Source: Verrucomicrobiales bacterium (lineage in GTDB: Bacteria; Verrucomicrobiota; Verrucomicrobiia; Limisphaerales; UBA9464). Taken from it: 34,444 bases of DNA. The position numbers and the translations under genes were made by a program. Shown here piece by piece: positions 1 to 7,308 of this stretch. Under the pieces are notes generated by a model. The model did no database searches. It worked only from the letters and a program-made list of their open reading frames with translations, and was not told the DNA's origin. The stretch spans positions 1-34,444 of the forward strand of contig JAEUHD010000083.1 of assembly GCA_016793645.1 (NCBI GenBank), written 5' to 3'. Each line of letters begins with the position of its first letter. The stretch's first letter is position 1.

Positions 1-581
1 GTGAAGAGCTCCTCCTTGTGGGGCAACAACAAGTCGAGGCAGCGGTAAAGGGTGTCATCCTGTGCGACCCGGGCATCCACCCCGAGCAGGTCGGCCAAGG
101 CGGTCGTGCCGAACCAATGCCGGTGCAGGCGCCATTCTGAACCGGGGGAGAGCAGCCGATAGATCGTGAGGGTGCGCAGAACCTTTTCCCAGTCGGTGCC
201 CTCCCGGCTGGGAGGCAGACGCGAGGCAAAGAACCCATCCAGTCCGAGTCGTTGCCACAGATCGTCCGCCAGCCAACAGGCGCCCCACTGACGCGGATGC
301 TCGAGTCGGAGGCTCTCCAGACGCACCTGGATCGCCTCAGTACCCCCGGCCGGCGGAACGCGGTCCGCAGGGAACAGCGCAATCTGGCGATGCTGCCCTT
401 GGTCCTCGTCGAACACGGCGATGGACTTCTCCCACGCCAGGCGCTGGGAGTCATTGATCTCCCCCAGATACAAAACGTGCCGCTGGGCGACTCTCCCGTC
501 CGAGTAACGCTGACTCTCGACGATCGACCAGGAGCGATGCTCTTTGCCGTCCTTGCGCCGTGTGCTGCACTTCAGGAACAC
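1..581 (-). CDS. Transposase, IS1634-like (IS4 superfamily), N-terminal part, cut by window edge
   Basis: Reading the minus strand from 581 gives 193 uninterrupted codons that run off the left edge. The translation opens with 'STRRKDGKEHRSWSIVES', continues with 'QRHVLYLGEINDSQRLAWEK', and later has 'GSEWRLHRHWFG' and 'DDTLYRCLDLLLPHKEELF'. I recognise these as the N-terminal region of IS1634-type transposases, which carry out cut-and-paste transposition with a DDE nuclease. The catalytic residues lie further downstream and are not visible here. An in-frame TAA lies at 591-593, so the start is GTG at 581 or TTG at 590; no ribosome binding site decides between them. The frame is intact as far as it can be seen, so the element may be active. 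Family assignment is by recall of the motifs, not by alignment. Confidence 0.8.
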   Translation of the reverse strand, partial: MFLKCSTRRKDGKEHRSWSIVESQRYSDGRVAQRHVLYLGEINDSQRLAWEKSIAVFDEDQGQHRQIALFPADRVPPAGGTEAIQVRLESLRLEHPRQWGACWLADDLWQRLGLDGFFASRLPPSREGTDWEKVLRTLTIYRLLSPGSEWRLHRHWFGTTALADLLGVDARVAQDDTLYRCLDLLLPHKEELF

Positions 582-983
582 AAACGGCAAATTACCAGCC
601 GCCAGCGCACGCGAACAGGGGGTGGGTCGCCACTACACGCACTTTTCGCGGTTTCTCAAACCCACCTCCCCACATCTTCAAGCAGTTACAGAAGCCAGAG
701 CGCCGGAAAATTCAAAATTCCCCCTCCAGTAGCGGAAGTCGGGTTAGCCTGTGGGTCTGTAGTGCAGGCTTCAGCCTGTAGTTCGGTGGTGCCATGGCGG
801 CCGTTGGGCGGGGAGCGGTCTGAAGGCCGGACGACCCGCAGGGGCGGTGTCGGGATGCGCCTCTGGATCCCCGGGTGGCGTTCCAATTCTTGCCCTGGAG
901 CGGGGACTTCGATTCACTCCGCCGCCGGCTGTGGCGGAAAACCAGCCGGGTGGGACCAGGGTCCCGCCAAGATCAAACCGCAC
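582..983. other. Intergenic region between transposase and luxE-like gene
   Basis: No convincing gene lies here. The part nearest the transposase, about 600-660, should contain the outer end of the insertion sequence, but the terminal inverted repeat cannot be fixed without the other end. Positions 759 to about 862 hold a palindromic interspersed repeat that recurs near 9.8 kb and 12.7 kb. The frame of the downstream luxE-like gene happens to stay open through this stretch back to 252. It there crosses the transposase in antisense, so that extension is not taken as coding. Confidence 0.6.
759..862. repeat. Interspersed palindromic repeat, copy 1
   Basis: The left arm at 759-779 contains GTGCAGGCTTCAGCCTG, itself an imperfect palindrome. 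It is followed about 40 bases later by an inverted partner, TCTGAAGGCCGGACGAC, and a tail ACCCGCAGGGGCGGTGTCGG. Nearly the same arms and tail occur in the same order at 12686-12790, and the arms recur twice at 9789-9911. The spacing and the intergenic positions suggest a REP/BIME-like or MITE-like element. No REP-associated transposase is seen in the window. Confidence 0.75.
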
Positions 984-2129
984 GTGCACGACAGTCTCTT
1001 TCAATTCGCCGCCGACCTCCGCGCCGCCTTGGGCGGCGGGTCGTCCGATCTACTCCGGAGTCCCGCGGCGGCTGGGGAGGATGCCTTCGGACGCTGGGCG
1101 CTGCGTCTTTGGCGTCTTCAGGTGGAGGGGAGTCGGGACCTGGCCCGGGACCTCGTCGGGCGCGGACTGGATCCGGACGAAATCCGGGACTGGAGAGGGA
1201 TTCCACCGATGCCGGCGGTTGCCTTCAAGGAGTTCGAACTTTCCAGCATTCCCCGGAAGCGACGGACGCGGGTATTCCACTCCAGCGGTACCACCGGGCA
1301 GACCCCGAGCCGCCATCATCACTGTCCGGAATCCCTGAAGGTCTACGAGGCCTCGCTGTGGCCCTGGTTCCGGCGGCATCTTCTTCCGGAGATGGAGGTC
1401 GGGCATGGCGGTGAGGCGCCCCGGGTGTTGTCCCTGACGCCGCCGGCGATTGCGGCGCCTCAATCCTCGCTGGCCTACATGCTCGACGTGATCGTTCGGG
1501 CCACGGCTTCGGACGTGGATGTCGGGACGCGTTTTTTTGGTGCCCTGGACCCCGAGGGATCCTGGCAGGTCGATGCAGGCCGGCTTTTGGACGTGCTCCA
1601 GGCCGCCACGGCCCTGGGGATCCGTGTGCTGCTGGCCGGAACGGCGTTCAACTTCGTGCACTTCATCGACCATTTGGACGGGATCGGACGCCGGCTTTCG
1701 CTGCCGGCGGGCTCCCGAATCATGGAAACCGGCGGATACAAGGGCCGATCACGGGTGCTGACCCGGCCCGAGTTGCACGCGGCATTAACCGAACGACTGG
1801 GGGTCGCTCCCGAGTGGATTGTTGGCGAATATGGCATGAGCGAGCTGAGTTCGCAGGCCTATGACACGATTGCCGGATCGGGAAGTGCACGGTGCCTGCG
1901 GTTCCCCCCGTGGGCGCGGGCCGTCGTGGTCTCGCCTGAGAATGGAAGGGAGGTTGGGGAAGGGGGGACAGGATTGGTCCGGATCCTCGACCTCGCCAAC
2001 GTATGGTCGGTGCTCTGCCTCCAGACTGCGGATCTGGCCGTGCGTCGCGGGGAGGGGTTCGATCTGGTGGGCCGGCTTCCGGGGGCTGAACCCCGGGGTT
2101 GTTCCCTGCAATCCGTCGGGGGACACTGA
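984..2129 (+). CDS. LuxE-like acyl-protein synthetase (AMP-forming fatty acid activation)
   Basis: The product is 381 residues from GTG at 984. Members of the LuxE family (PF04443) activate a fatty acid with ATP, hold it as an acyl-enzyme and pass it to the LuxC reductase. The visible family marks are an adenylate-forming loop 'HSSGTTGQTP' (glycines near residues 102-105), a following 'SLKVYEASLWPWF' segment, and 'GEYGMSELSSQ' from about residue 281, which matches the conserved LuxE block. It is four bases upstream of a LuxC-like gene, so the two are almost certainly co-transcribed. The start is uncertain: the frame is open further upstream, but that stretch is a repeat and then the antisense of the transposase; no Shine-Dalgarno sequence is present. 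The acyl chain and product are unknown. Related proteins are also annotated as acyl-protein synthetases in non-luminous bacteria. Confidence 0.85.
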   Translation: MHDSLFQFAADLRAALGGGSSDLLRSPAAAGEDAFGRWALRLWRLQVEGSRDLARDLVGRGLDPDEIRDWRGIPPMPAVAFKEFELSSIPRKRRTRVFHSSGTTGQTPSRHHHCPESLKVYEASLWPWFRRHLLPEMEVGHGGEAPRVLSLTPPAIAAPQSSLAYMLDVIVRATASDVDVGTRFFGALDPEGSWQVDAGRLLDVLQAATALGIRVLLAGTAFNFVHFIDHLDGIGRRLSLPAGSRIMETGGYKGRSRVLTRPELHAALTERLGVAPEWIVGEYGMSELSSQAYDTIAGSGSARCLRFPPWARAVVVSPENGREVGEGGTGLVRILDLANVWSVLCLQTADLAVRRGEGFDLVGRLPGAEPRGCSLQSVGGH

Positions 2130-2133
2130 CGCC

Positions 2134-3561
2134 ATGAACCTCCCGCACCTGTTTCTCGCGGACATGCCGCCCGAGGCGGTTCTGACCCCGGCGCTGATTC
2201 GCGACGCCTGCATTGCCGTGAAGCGCAATCGGGCGGCGTGGCTCCGGACGAGGCCCACCCAGGAGTTGGTGGAACTCCTCGCCTACTGCGGGGAGCGGTG
2301 GCTGACGCCGGAGAATGGATTCCGTCGCCTGGCGCTCGCGCATGGCGCCCGCGAACTCGGATTCAGTGCGGCGTCCATGGCCCGGGGACTCGACGGATTC
2401 TTTCGCCTGCTCACGGTGGAATCCCTGAACGGCCTGCTGACCCAGGATCTGGGGGATGCCCGTCGGATGGATGAATTTTGCGGGACCGCGGGTGAACTGC
2501 GCCAGGGACGCACGGCCCTGGCGCGTGGACCGGAGCTGATGGTTCACTTCGTGGCGGGAAACCTGCCGAACTCCGCGTTGACCTCCCTGGTCCTGGGCGT
2601 GCTGACGAAATCCGCGCAGTTCCTCAAGTTGTCGTCCCGGGGCGGAATCGTACCCCGGCTGCTGGCGCACTCCCTGGCCGATCTTGAGCCGAAGCTGGGA
2701 GGGTGCCTGGAGATGGCGTCCTGGCACGGCGGCACGCCGGATCTTGAGGAGGCGTTGCTGCATCAGGCGGACAGCGTGGTCGTCCAGGGCTCGGATGAAA
2801 CCGTATCTGCGGTTCGCGCGCGGGTTCCGTCCGGGGCCCGCCTGGTGTCCTACGGTCACCGGCTCAGTTTTGGATTTGTGGGGGCCGACGCGCTGTCCGG
2901 CTACGGCGCCCGCAAATCCGCGGCGCGTGCGGCTGCGGACATCGCCGCCTGGAACCAGCTGGGATGCCTGTCGCCCCACGTGTTGTATGTGGAGGAGCGG
3001 GGCTCGGTTTCGCCGGAGGGTTTTGCCGCGATGCTGGCCGAGGCACTGGCGGAACGGGAGGCGGCGGAGCCCCGTGGCGCGTTGTCCCCTGAGGAGTCCG
3101 GGGAAATTGCCAGTCGGCGGGCCCTGCATGAGGTCCGGGCCCGGCGCCATCTCGCGGAACGGGAGGGCGCCGAGACCGCCCCCCGCGGGCCGTTTTTCGA
3201 ACCTCCCGGCCAGGGGACCCAGGTTTGGACGAGCGAAGGATCGACGGCCTGGACGGTGGTGTATGAGGACGACCTGGGCTTCCGGGTCTCCTGCCTCAAC
3301 CGGTTTGTCTATGTGAAGCCGTGTGCCGATCTGCAGCGAGCCCTGCAGGCGGCGGAAGTGGTTCACGGCCGTGTCAGCACCGTGGGGATCGCGGCAAGCG
3401 AGGGGCGGATGCAGGAGCTGGCGCTCCTCCTCGCCCGATGGGGCGTGACGCGGGTATGTCCGCTCGGCCGCATGCAGGAACCTCCGCTGGCATGGCGCCA
3501 CGATGGACGGCCCGCGCTGGCGGACCTGGTTTCGTGGACCGACCTGGAACTCGGAAGCTGA
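2134..3561 (+). CDS. LuxC-like acyl-CoA reductase (NADPH-dependent fatty acyl reductase)
   Basis: The product is 475 residues and starts with ATG four bases after the luxE-like stop. LuxC-family enzymes (PF05893, aldehyde dehydrogenase fold) reduce an acyl thioester to a fatty aldehyde. The segment '[15 protein letters not shown]' places a cysteine at residue 278 in the position of the family's acyl-accepting cysteine. '[19 protein letters not shown]' (about residue 140) and '[17 protein letters not shown]' fit the nucleotide-binding half. A G-rich run GGGGGAC lies about 13 bases before the start and is one of the few possible ribosome binding sites in the window. With the upstream gene it would form a complete free-acid to aldehyde reductase. 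No LuxD thioesterase and no LuxA/B luciferase are in the window, so light production is not implied. Confidence 0.87.
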   Translation: MNLPHLFLADMPPEAVLTPALIRDACIAVKRNRAAWLRTRPTQELVELLAYCGERWLTPENGFRRLALAHGARELGFSAASMARGLDGFFRLLTVESLNGLLTQDLGDARRMDEFCGTAGELRQGRTALARGPELMVHFVAGNLPNSALTSLVLGVLTKSAQFLKLSSRGGIVPRLLAHSLADLEPKLGGCLEMASWHGGTPDLEEALLHQADSVVVQGSDETVSAVRARVPSGARLVSYGHRLSFGFVGADALSGYGARKSAARAAADIAAWNQLGCLSPHVLYVEERGSVSPEGFAAMLAEALAEREAAEPRGALSPEESGEIASRRALHEVRARRHLAEREGAETAPRGPFFEPPGQGTQVWTSEGSTAWTVVYEDDLGFRVSCLNRFVYVKPCADLQRALQAAEVVHGRVSTVGIAASEGRMQELALLLARWGVTRVCPLGRMQEPPLAWRHDGRPALADLVSWTDLELGS

Positions 3562-3605
3562 ACCTGTCCAACCCAATTCCCCGGATCAACGAACCCAATT
3601 TGAGC

Positions 3606-3965
3606 ATGGAACTTCGACGGACATTTCAGTTTGAAGCTGCGCACCGATTGCCGAACGTGGCTTCGGGCCACAAGTGTGCCCGGCTGCATGGACACAGTTT
3701 CCAGGCGGAGATCGTGGTGGAGGGCCCCCTGGATCCGCGGCTGGGCTGGGTGATGGATTACGCCGAAATCAAGGCGGCCTTTGCGCCCTTGTACCAGCAG
3801 TTGGACCACAACTACCTCAACGAAATCCCGGGACTGGAGAATCCCACCAGCGAGCGGTTGGCGGAATGGATCTGGGCGCGCTTGAAGCCCGCGCTGCCCC
3901 TGCTCTCGGAGGTGGTGGTCGCCGAAACCTGCACGGCGAAGTGCGTTTTCCGTGGCCCGGCCTGA
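3606..3965 (+). CDS. queD: 6-carboxy-5,6,7,8-tetrahydropterin synthase QueD
   Basis: This 119-residue protein of the PTPS/QueD family converts 7,8-dihydroneopterin triphosphate to 6-carboxytetrahydropterin, an early step to queuosine and other deazapurines. His13, His28 and His30 ('RLHGHSF') are the expected zinc ligands. Cys24, in the CxxxHGH arrangement, is the catalytic cysteine typical of QueD rather than of PTPS-III variants. '[12 protein letters not shown]' and a C-terminal '[11 protein letters not shown]' supply the remaining conserved acids. Length is normal for the family. The chosen ATG at 3606 gives the standard N-terminus '[15 protein letters not shown]'; the upstream extension of the frame overlaps luxC and is rejected. 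The gene lies 44 bases after luxC. No queC, queE or queF is nearby. Confidence 0.93.
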   Translation: MELRRTFQFEAAHRLPNVASGHKCARLHGHSFQAEIVVEGPLDPRLGWVMDYAEIKAAFAPLYQQLDHNYLNEIPGLENPTSERLAEWIWARLKPALPLLSEVVVAETCTAKCVFRGPA

Positions 3966-4017
3966 TGCCGTCGGGCTGTCCGCTTGCGGGACCCGGGGCA
4001 ACGCAGGCGGCCGGCGT

Positions 4018-4043
4018 CCGGGTGGACCGGGCGGTCCACCCGG
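4018..4043. terminator. Bidirectional terminator-like hairpin between queD and xylA
   Basis: An 11-bp perfect stem, CCGGGTGGACC (4018-4028) with GGTCCACCCGG (4033-4043), closes a GGGC loop. It sits in the 95-bp gap between two convergent stop codons (queD 3965, xylA 4061). No T-run follows on either strand, so termination is inferred from position and stem strength only. Confidence 0.5.
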
Positions 4044-4060
4044 GACGCTGACTCCGCGAC

Positions 4061-5377
4061 TCAGATGTACTCGTTGAAGATGGCCTCGAGGAGCTCCTGG
4101 CGGCCGCTCTCGAGATCCCGAACCTCACCCAGCGCAAGGGCGTGCCGTTCGCAATCGGCAAAGGTCGCCTTGCCCGCTTCAATCTTCGCGCCGATCCCCT
4201 CGTCCCAGCTCCGATAGCGGTTCTTGACGAAGGCATCGAGGCGACCGTCGGCCCGGACGCGGGCTGCGATCTTGAGGCCCCGGGCGAAGGTGTCCATGCC
4301 CGCGATGTGCGCGTAGAAAAGATCCTCCGGGGTGAAGCTTTCGCGGCGCACCTTGGCGTCGAAGTTGACGCCGCCCCGGGTGAACCCTCCGTACTTCAGG
4401 ACCGTGAGCATGGTCCTCGACGTCAGGTAGAGATCGGTGGGGAACTGGTCGGTGTCCCACCCGAGGAAGTAATCCCCCATGTTGGCATCGATCGACCCGA
4501 GGGCCCCGGCCGAGCCGGCGACCTCGAGTTCGTGCTCCATGGTATGTCCCGCCAGCCAGGCGTGGTTGACCTCGATGTTGAGCTGGAAGTGCTCGAGGAG
4601 GTCGTATTCGCGGAGGAAGTTGAGACACGCCGCCGCGTCGGAGTCGTACTGGTGGCGCGTCGGTTCCTTGGGCTTGGGTTCAATCCAGAAGGGGCCCTTG
4701 AATCCGATCTTCTTCTTGTAGGCCACCGCCATGTGCATGAACCGGGCGAGGTGATCCATCTCGCGCTTCAGGTCGGTGTTGATCAGGGAGGAGTAGCCCT
4801 CGCGGCCGCCCCAGAACACGTAGCCCTCGCCCCCGAGTTCGTGGGTCCACTCCAGCGCCTTCTTGACCTGGGCGGCGGCGAAGCAGAAGACGTCGGCACT
4901 GCAACTGGTGGCGGCGCCATGCATGTAGCGGGGATGGACGAAGTTCTGGGCCGTGCCCCACAACAGCCGGATGCCGGTGTCGTGTTGAAGCTTCTTCAGT
5001 TCACGTCCGACGGCATCCAGTTGCGTGTTGGCGTCCTTGAGGGACTTGCCGTGCGCGGCGAGGTCGCGGTCGTGGAAGGCGTAGAACGGGATGCCGAGCT
5101 TGCCGGCAAACTCGAAGAAGGCATGGGCCCTGGCGATGGCCTCCCGGGTATTGCATTCCCCGGTGTTCCAGGTCCGCCGGGCGGTCCCCCACCCGAACAT
5201 GTCGGCGCCGGTGCCGCGCATGGTGTGCCAGTAGACCGCGGCAAACCGGAGGTGGTCCCGCAGGGTCTTGCCTTCAACCACTTCGTCGGGATTGTAGTGC
5301 TTGAACGAGAGGGGGTCCTTGGAGTCAGGGCCTTCGAACCGGATGGTGCCGATTTTCGGAAAGAATTGCTTCGCCAT
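4061..5377 (-). CDS. xylA: Xylose isomerase
   Basis: The product is 438 residues, the usual length of class II xylose isomerases. It interconverts D-xylose and D-xylulose (and glucose and fructose) with two divalent metals in a cytoplasmic TIM-barrel tetramer. The N-terminus '[18 protein letters not shown]', the catalytic-histidine segment 'FYAFHDRDL', '[18 protein letters not shown]', '[14 protein letters not shown]' and the metal-binding '[17 protein letters not shown]' and '[19 protein letters not shown]' are all intact. It is the last gene of the minus-strand carbohydrate group, 60 bases after the exported isomerase-like gene. No xylulokinase or xylose transporter is in view. The start codon is preceded by a pyrimidine-rich stretch with no Shine-Dalgarno sequence. 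Confidence 0.97.
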   Translation of the reverse strand: MAKQFFPKIGTIRFEGPDSKDPLSFKHYNPDEVVEGKTLRDHLRFAAVYWHTMRGTGADMFGWGTARRTWNTGECNTREAIARAHAFFEFAGKLGIPFYAFHDRDLAAHGKSLKDANTQLDAVGRELKKLQHDTGIRLLWGTAQNFVHPRYMHGAATSCSADVFCFAAAQVKKALEWTHELGGEGYVFWGGREGYSSLINTDLKREMDHLARFMHMAVAYKKKIGFKGPFWIEPKPKEPTRHQYDSDAAACLNFLREYDLLEHFQLNIEVNHAWLAGHTMEHELEVAGSAGALGSIDANMGDYFLGWDTDQFPTDLYLTSRTMLTVLKYGGFTRGGVNFDAKVRRESFTPEDLFYAHIAGMDTFARGLKIAARVRADGRLDAFVKNRYRSWDEGIGAKIEAGKATFADCERHALALGEVRDLESGRQELLEAIFNEYI

Positions 5378-5437
5378 ACAAGGTAAAGGGGCGGGAACGC
5401 TAAGGGAGCCCGTGGGGACGGGGAAGGATGAATTCGA

Positions 5438-6523
5438 TCAGGCTCGGGTGCCGAGGCCGACGACATTCCGCAGGTAGTCCAGGCTTCGGGCAAGTTCGGT
5501 TTCCTGGCGCTGGCGATCATTGAGTCCATCGGCGGGAACGGGCTTGCCACGCTTGGCCAGCGCCAGGAAGCGGGCGAACTCCGCGCCGGATTTGTTGGGA
5601 AACGCGGTCCAGAACTCGGCCTCCAGGTAGGGGAACTCGACCGCGAACCCGCCGATCGTCTCCACGTTGACCGCGACCCCGGGGCACAGCTGCCCGAACC
5701 GTTCGAAGTACTTCTTCTGATCCACACAGCCGCCGTCGCCCATGGCGGTCCACTGCACCTTGCACCCCTTCTCGGTCTCCCAGATGGCGGAGTCGCGGAG
5801 GCTGGTGGCCACGGCGTAGGGCCCCAGTTTCTCGAGGGAATCCATGGGGTCCTCCAGCGTCCAGGCCGCATTGCCGGAATCCAAGTTGACCCCCACGAAG
5901 TCGCGTCCCGCCGCCTCCACGAGGCGGATGAGTTCCAGCGCCGTCATGTCGCCGGCGTGATTTTCCACGGCAATCTTCACGCCCGAATCGAGGGCCTGGG
6001 ATTTCCGGGATTTCAGGACGGCGACGGTGTCGGCAATGCGAGCGTCGATGCCGCCCGGGGTCCTTCGATCCTCCCGGCTGCCCAGCACCACGCGGAACAC
6101 GGGGGAACCGGCGGCCTGCGCCAGCCGGATTCCGAGGGAGAGGTGTTCCTCCGCCGTTCCCCAGTCCTTCTTGAACGTCTTGGAGGTGGGGCAGATGCTC
6201 CAGGATCCGAGCAGGAGGCCAAGGCCATGGTCCGCGGCGTACTTCCTGAGGTCGGAGGCGTTGTCGGTGGTGAGGGAACCCAGGGCGGGGAGGTCGGTGA
6301 TGAACAGCGTGTCGAGTCGGAGCTTTGCGGCATAGTCCACCAGGTCCCGGCCCTTCAATCCGAGGGCGCGGACCGCGAAATTGTCCATCCCGAGCCGGAT
6401 GGGTTTTCCATTCTTGTCGAGGAGCCTCGGTGCCGGGCTTTCAGCGGCGGTCAGGCGGGTGGCGGAGGCCGAGGCCAGGAGGGCGGCGGTGGTCGAGCGG
6501 GCGAGGAATTCGCGGCGATTCAT
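5438..6523 (-). CDS. Exported sugar phosphate isomerase/epimerase-like TIM-barrel protein
   Basis: The product is 361 residues from ATG at 6523. The start 'MNRREFLARSTTAALLASA' is a twin-arginine-type signal (RREFL followed by a hydrophobic stretch and an Ala-rich cleavage region), so the folded protein is probably exported by Tat. The mature part fits the xylose isomerase-like/AP endonuclease 2 TIM barrel (PF01261): 'VKIAVENHAGDM' and 'VGVNLDSGNAAW' carry acidic metal ligands, and 'VNVETIGGF' near the end supplies another. Such proteins are abundant in Verrucomicrobia and Planctomycetes and many act on oxidised or phosphorylated sugars, but the substrate cannot be read from sequence. It lies directly upstream of xylA, and the two may be co-transcribed. 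A longer frame starting at 6583 would hide the signal peptide and is not used. Confidence 0.85.
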   Translation of the reverse strand: MNRREFLARSTTAALLASASATRLTAAESPAPRLLDKNGKPIRLGMDNFAVRALGLKGRDLVDYAAKLRLDTLFITDLPALGSLTTDNASDLRKYAADHGLGLLLGSWSICPTSKTFKKDWGTAEEHLSLGIRLAQAAGSPVFRVVLGSREDRRTPGGIDARIADTVAVLKSRKSQALDSGVKIAVENHAGDMTALELIRLVEAAGRDFVGVNLDSGNAAWTLEDPMDSLEKLGPYAVATSLRDSAIWETEKGCKVQWTAMGDGGCVDQKKYFERFGQLCPGVAVNVETIGGFAVEFPYLEAEFWTAFPNKSGAEFARFLALAKRGKPVPADGLNDRQRQETELARSLDYLRNVVGLGTRA

Positions 6524-6637
6524 AGGTGACGCGGTGGGGAGAATCCCGTCTCCCCTTCGAAACATCAAAGCCGAAATCCCCATGGGGTGCGGGGGGGGAC
6601 GGCTCCTGCCGACCCGGTGGCTTCGCGCGCAGCAGGG

Positions 6638-7303
6638 TCAGGATTCCGGTTCCGGAGTTCCCACCGGACGCCGCCGCAGCGGGGAGGTTTTCCAGTCGTA
6701 TCGGATGGACAGCACCCGGAGGACGAAGATCAGGACGCAGGCGAGCAGGCCCGAAAGCCCTCCCGGCCACGGAGTCCACAGGCGGAGCAGGACAAATGCG
6801 GTGCACCCGAGCGCCGCGACGAGCGCGTAGAATTGGCTGGGTTTGAAGAGAATGGGTTCCTCCCGGACCAGGACGTCCCGGAGCAATCCTCCACCGACGG
6901 CATTCACGGTCCCGATGAAGATGGCGGCGGGGATCGGAAGGGAGTCATGGAGCGCCATCTGCGTTCCGACGATGGCGTAGGCGGCGAGACCCACCGCGTC
7001 GAGCAGGTTGAAGACGACGTCGAACCGGTCGAGATGACCGTCCACCAGCGCCCCGACGAGCGAGGCGGCGAGGACCAGCGGCAGATAATGCCAGTCCCGC
7101 ATGGAAAGGGGTGCCTCGCCTCCGAGGAAGATCCCGTCCCGGAGCAGGGCTCCTCCGAGTCCCGCCACGAAGGCCAGGACGAAGACGCCGACGATGTCAT
7201 AGTCCCTCCGCCGCGCGGAGACCGCCCCGGTCAGGGCGAGGACAAACGTGGCCGTGTAGTGAAAGGACGTCGGCAGTTCGAAGTCGGCCACCCGGAGGTT
7301 CAT
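6638..7303 (-). CDS. TRIC/UPF0126 family membrane protein (putative cation channel)
   Basis: The product is 221 residues and almost entirely hydrophobic, with about seven membrane segments in two similar halves. Each half carries the family signature: 'AGLGGALLRDGIFLG' near residue 50 and 'AVGGGLLRDVLVREEP' near residue 135. This is the UPF0126 (YicG-like) fold, also called the bacterial trimeric intracellular cation channel family. Some homologues form potassium-permeable trimers; the physiological role in bacteria is not settled. The start is 5 bases after the stop of the GH31 gene, which implies co-transcription. The exported isomerase gene follows after 114 bases. The C-terminal tail is Arg/Pro rich and cytoplasmic by the positive-inside rule. 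Confidence 0.9.
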   Translation of the reverse strand: MNLRVADFELPTSFHYTATFVLALTGAVSARRRDYDIVGVFVLAFVAGLGGALLRDGIFLGGEAPLSMRDWHYLPLVLAASLVGALVDGHLDRFDVVFNLLDAVGLAAYAIVGTQMALHDSLPIPAAIFIGTVNAVGGGLLRDVLVREEPILFKPSQFYALVAALGCTAFVLLRLWTPWPGGLSGLLACVLIFVLRVLSIRYDWKTSPLRRRPVGTPEPES

Positions 7304-7308
7304 GGAGG

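Noticed and set aside
252-983. The 625-codon open frame that would give the LuxE-like protein a 244-residue N-terminal extension.
   Set aside because: It runs antisense to the transposase and through a palindromic repeat, with no family resemblance; LuxE homology starts after about 984.
3566-3603. Two copies of AACCCAATT between luxC and queD as an operator.
   Set aside because: Only two short imperfectly spaced copies; chance cannot be excluded and nothing else supports a site.
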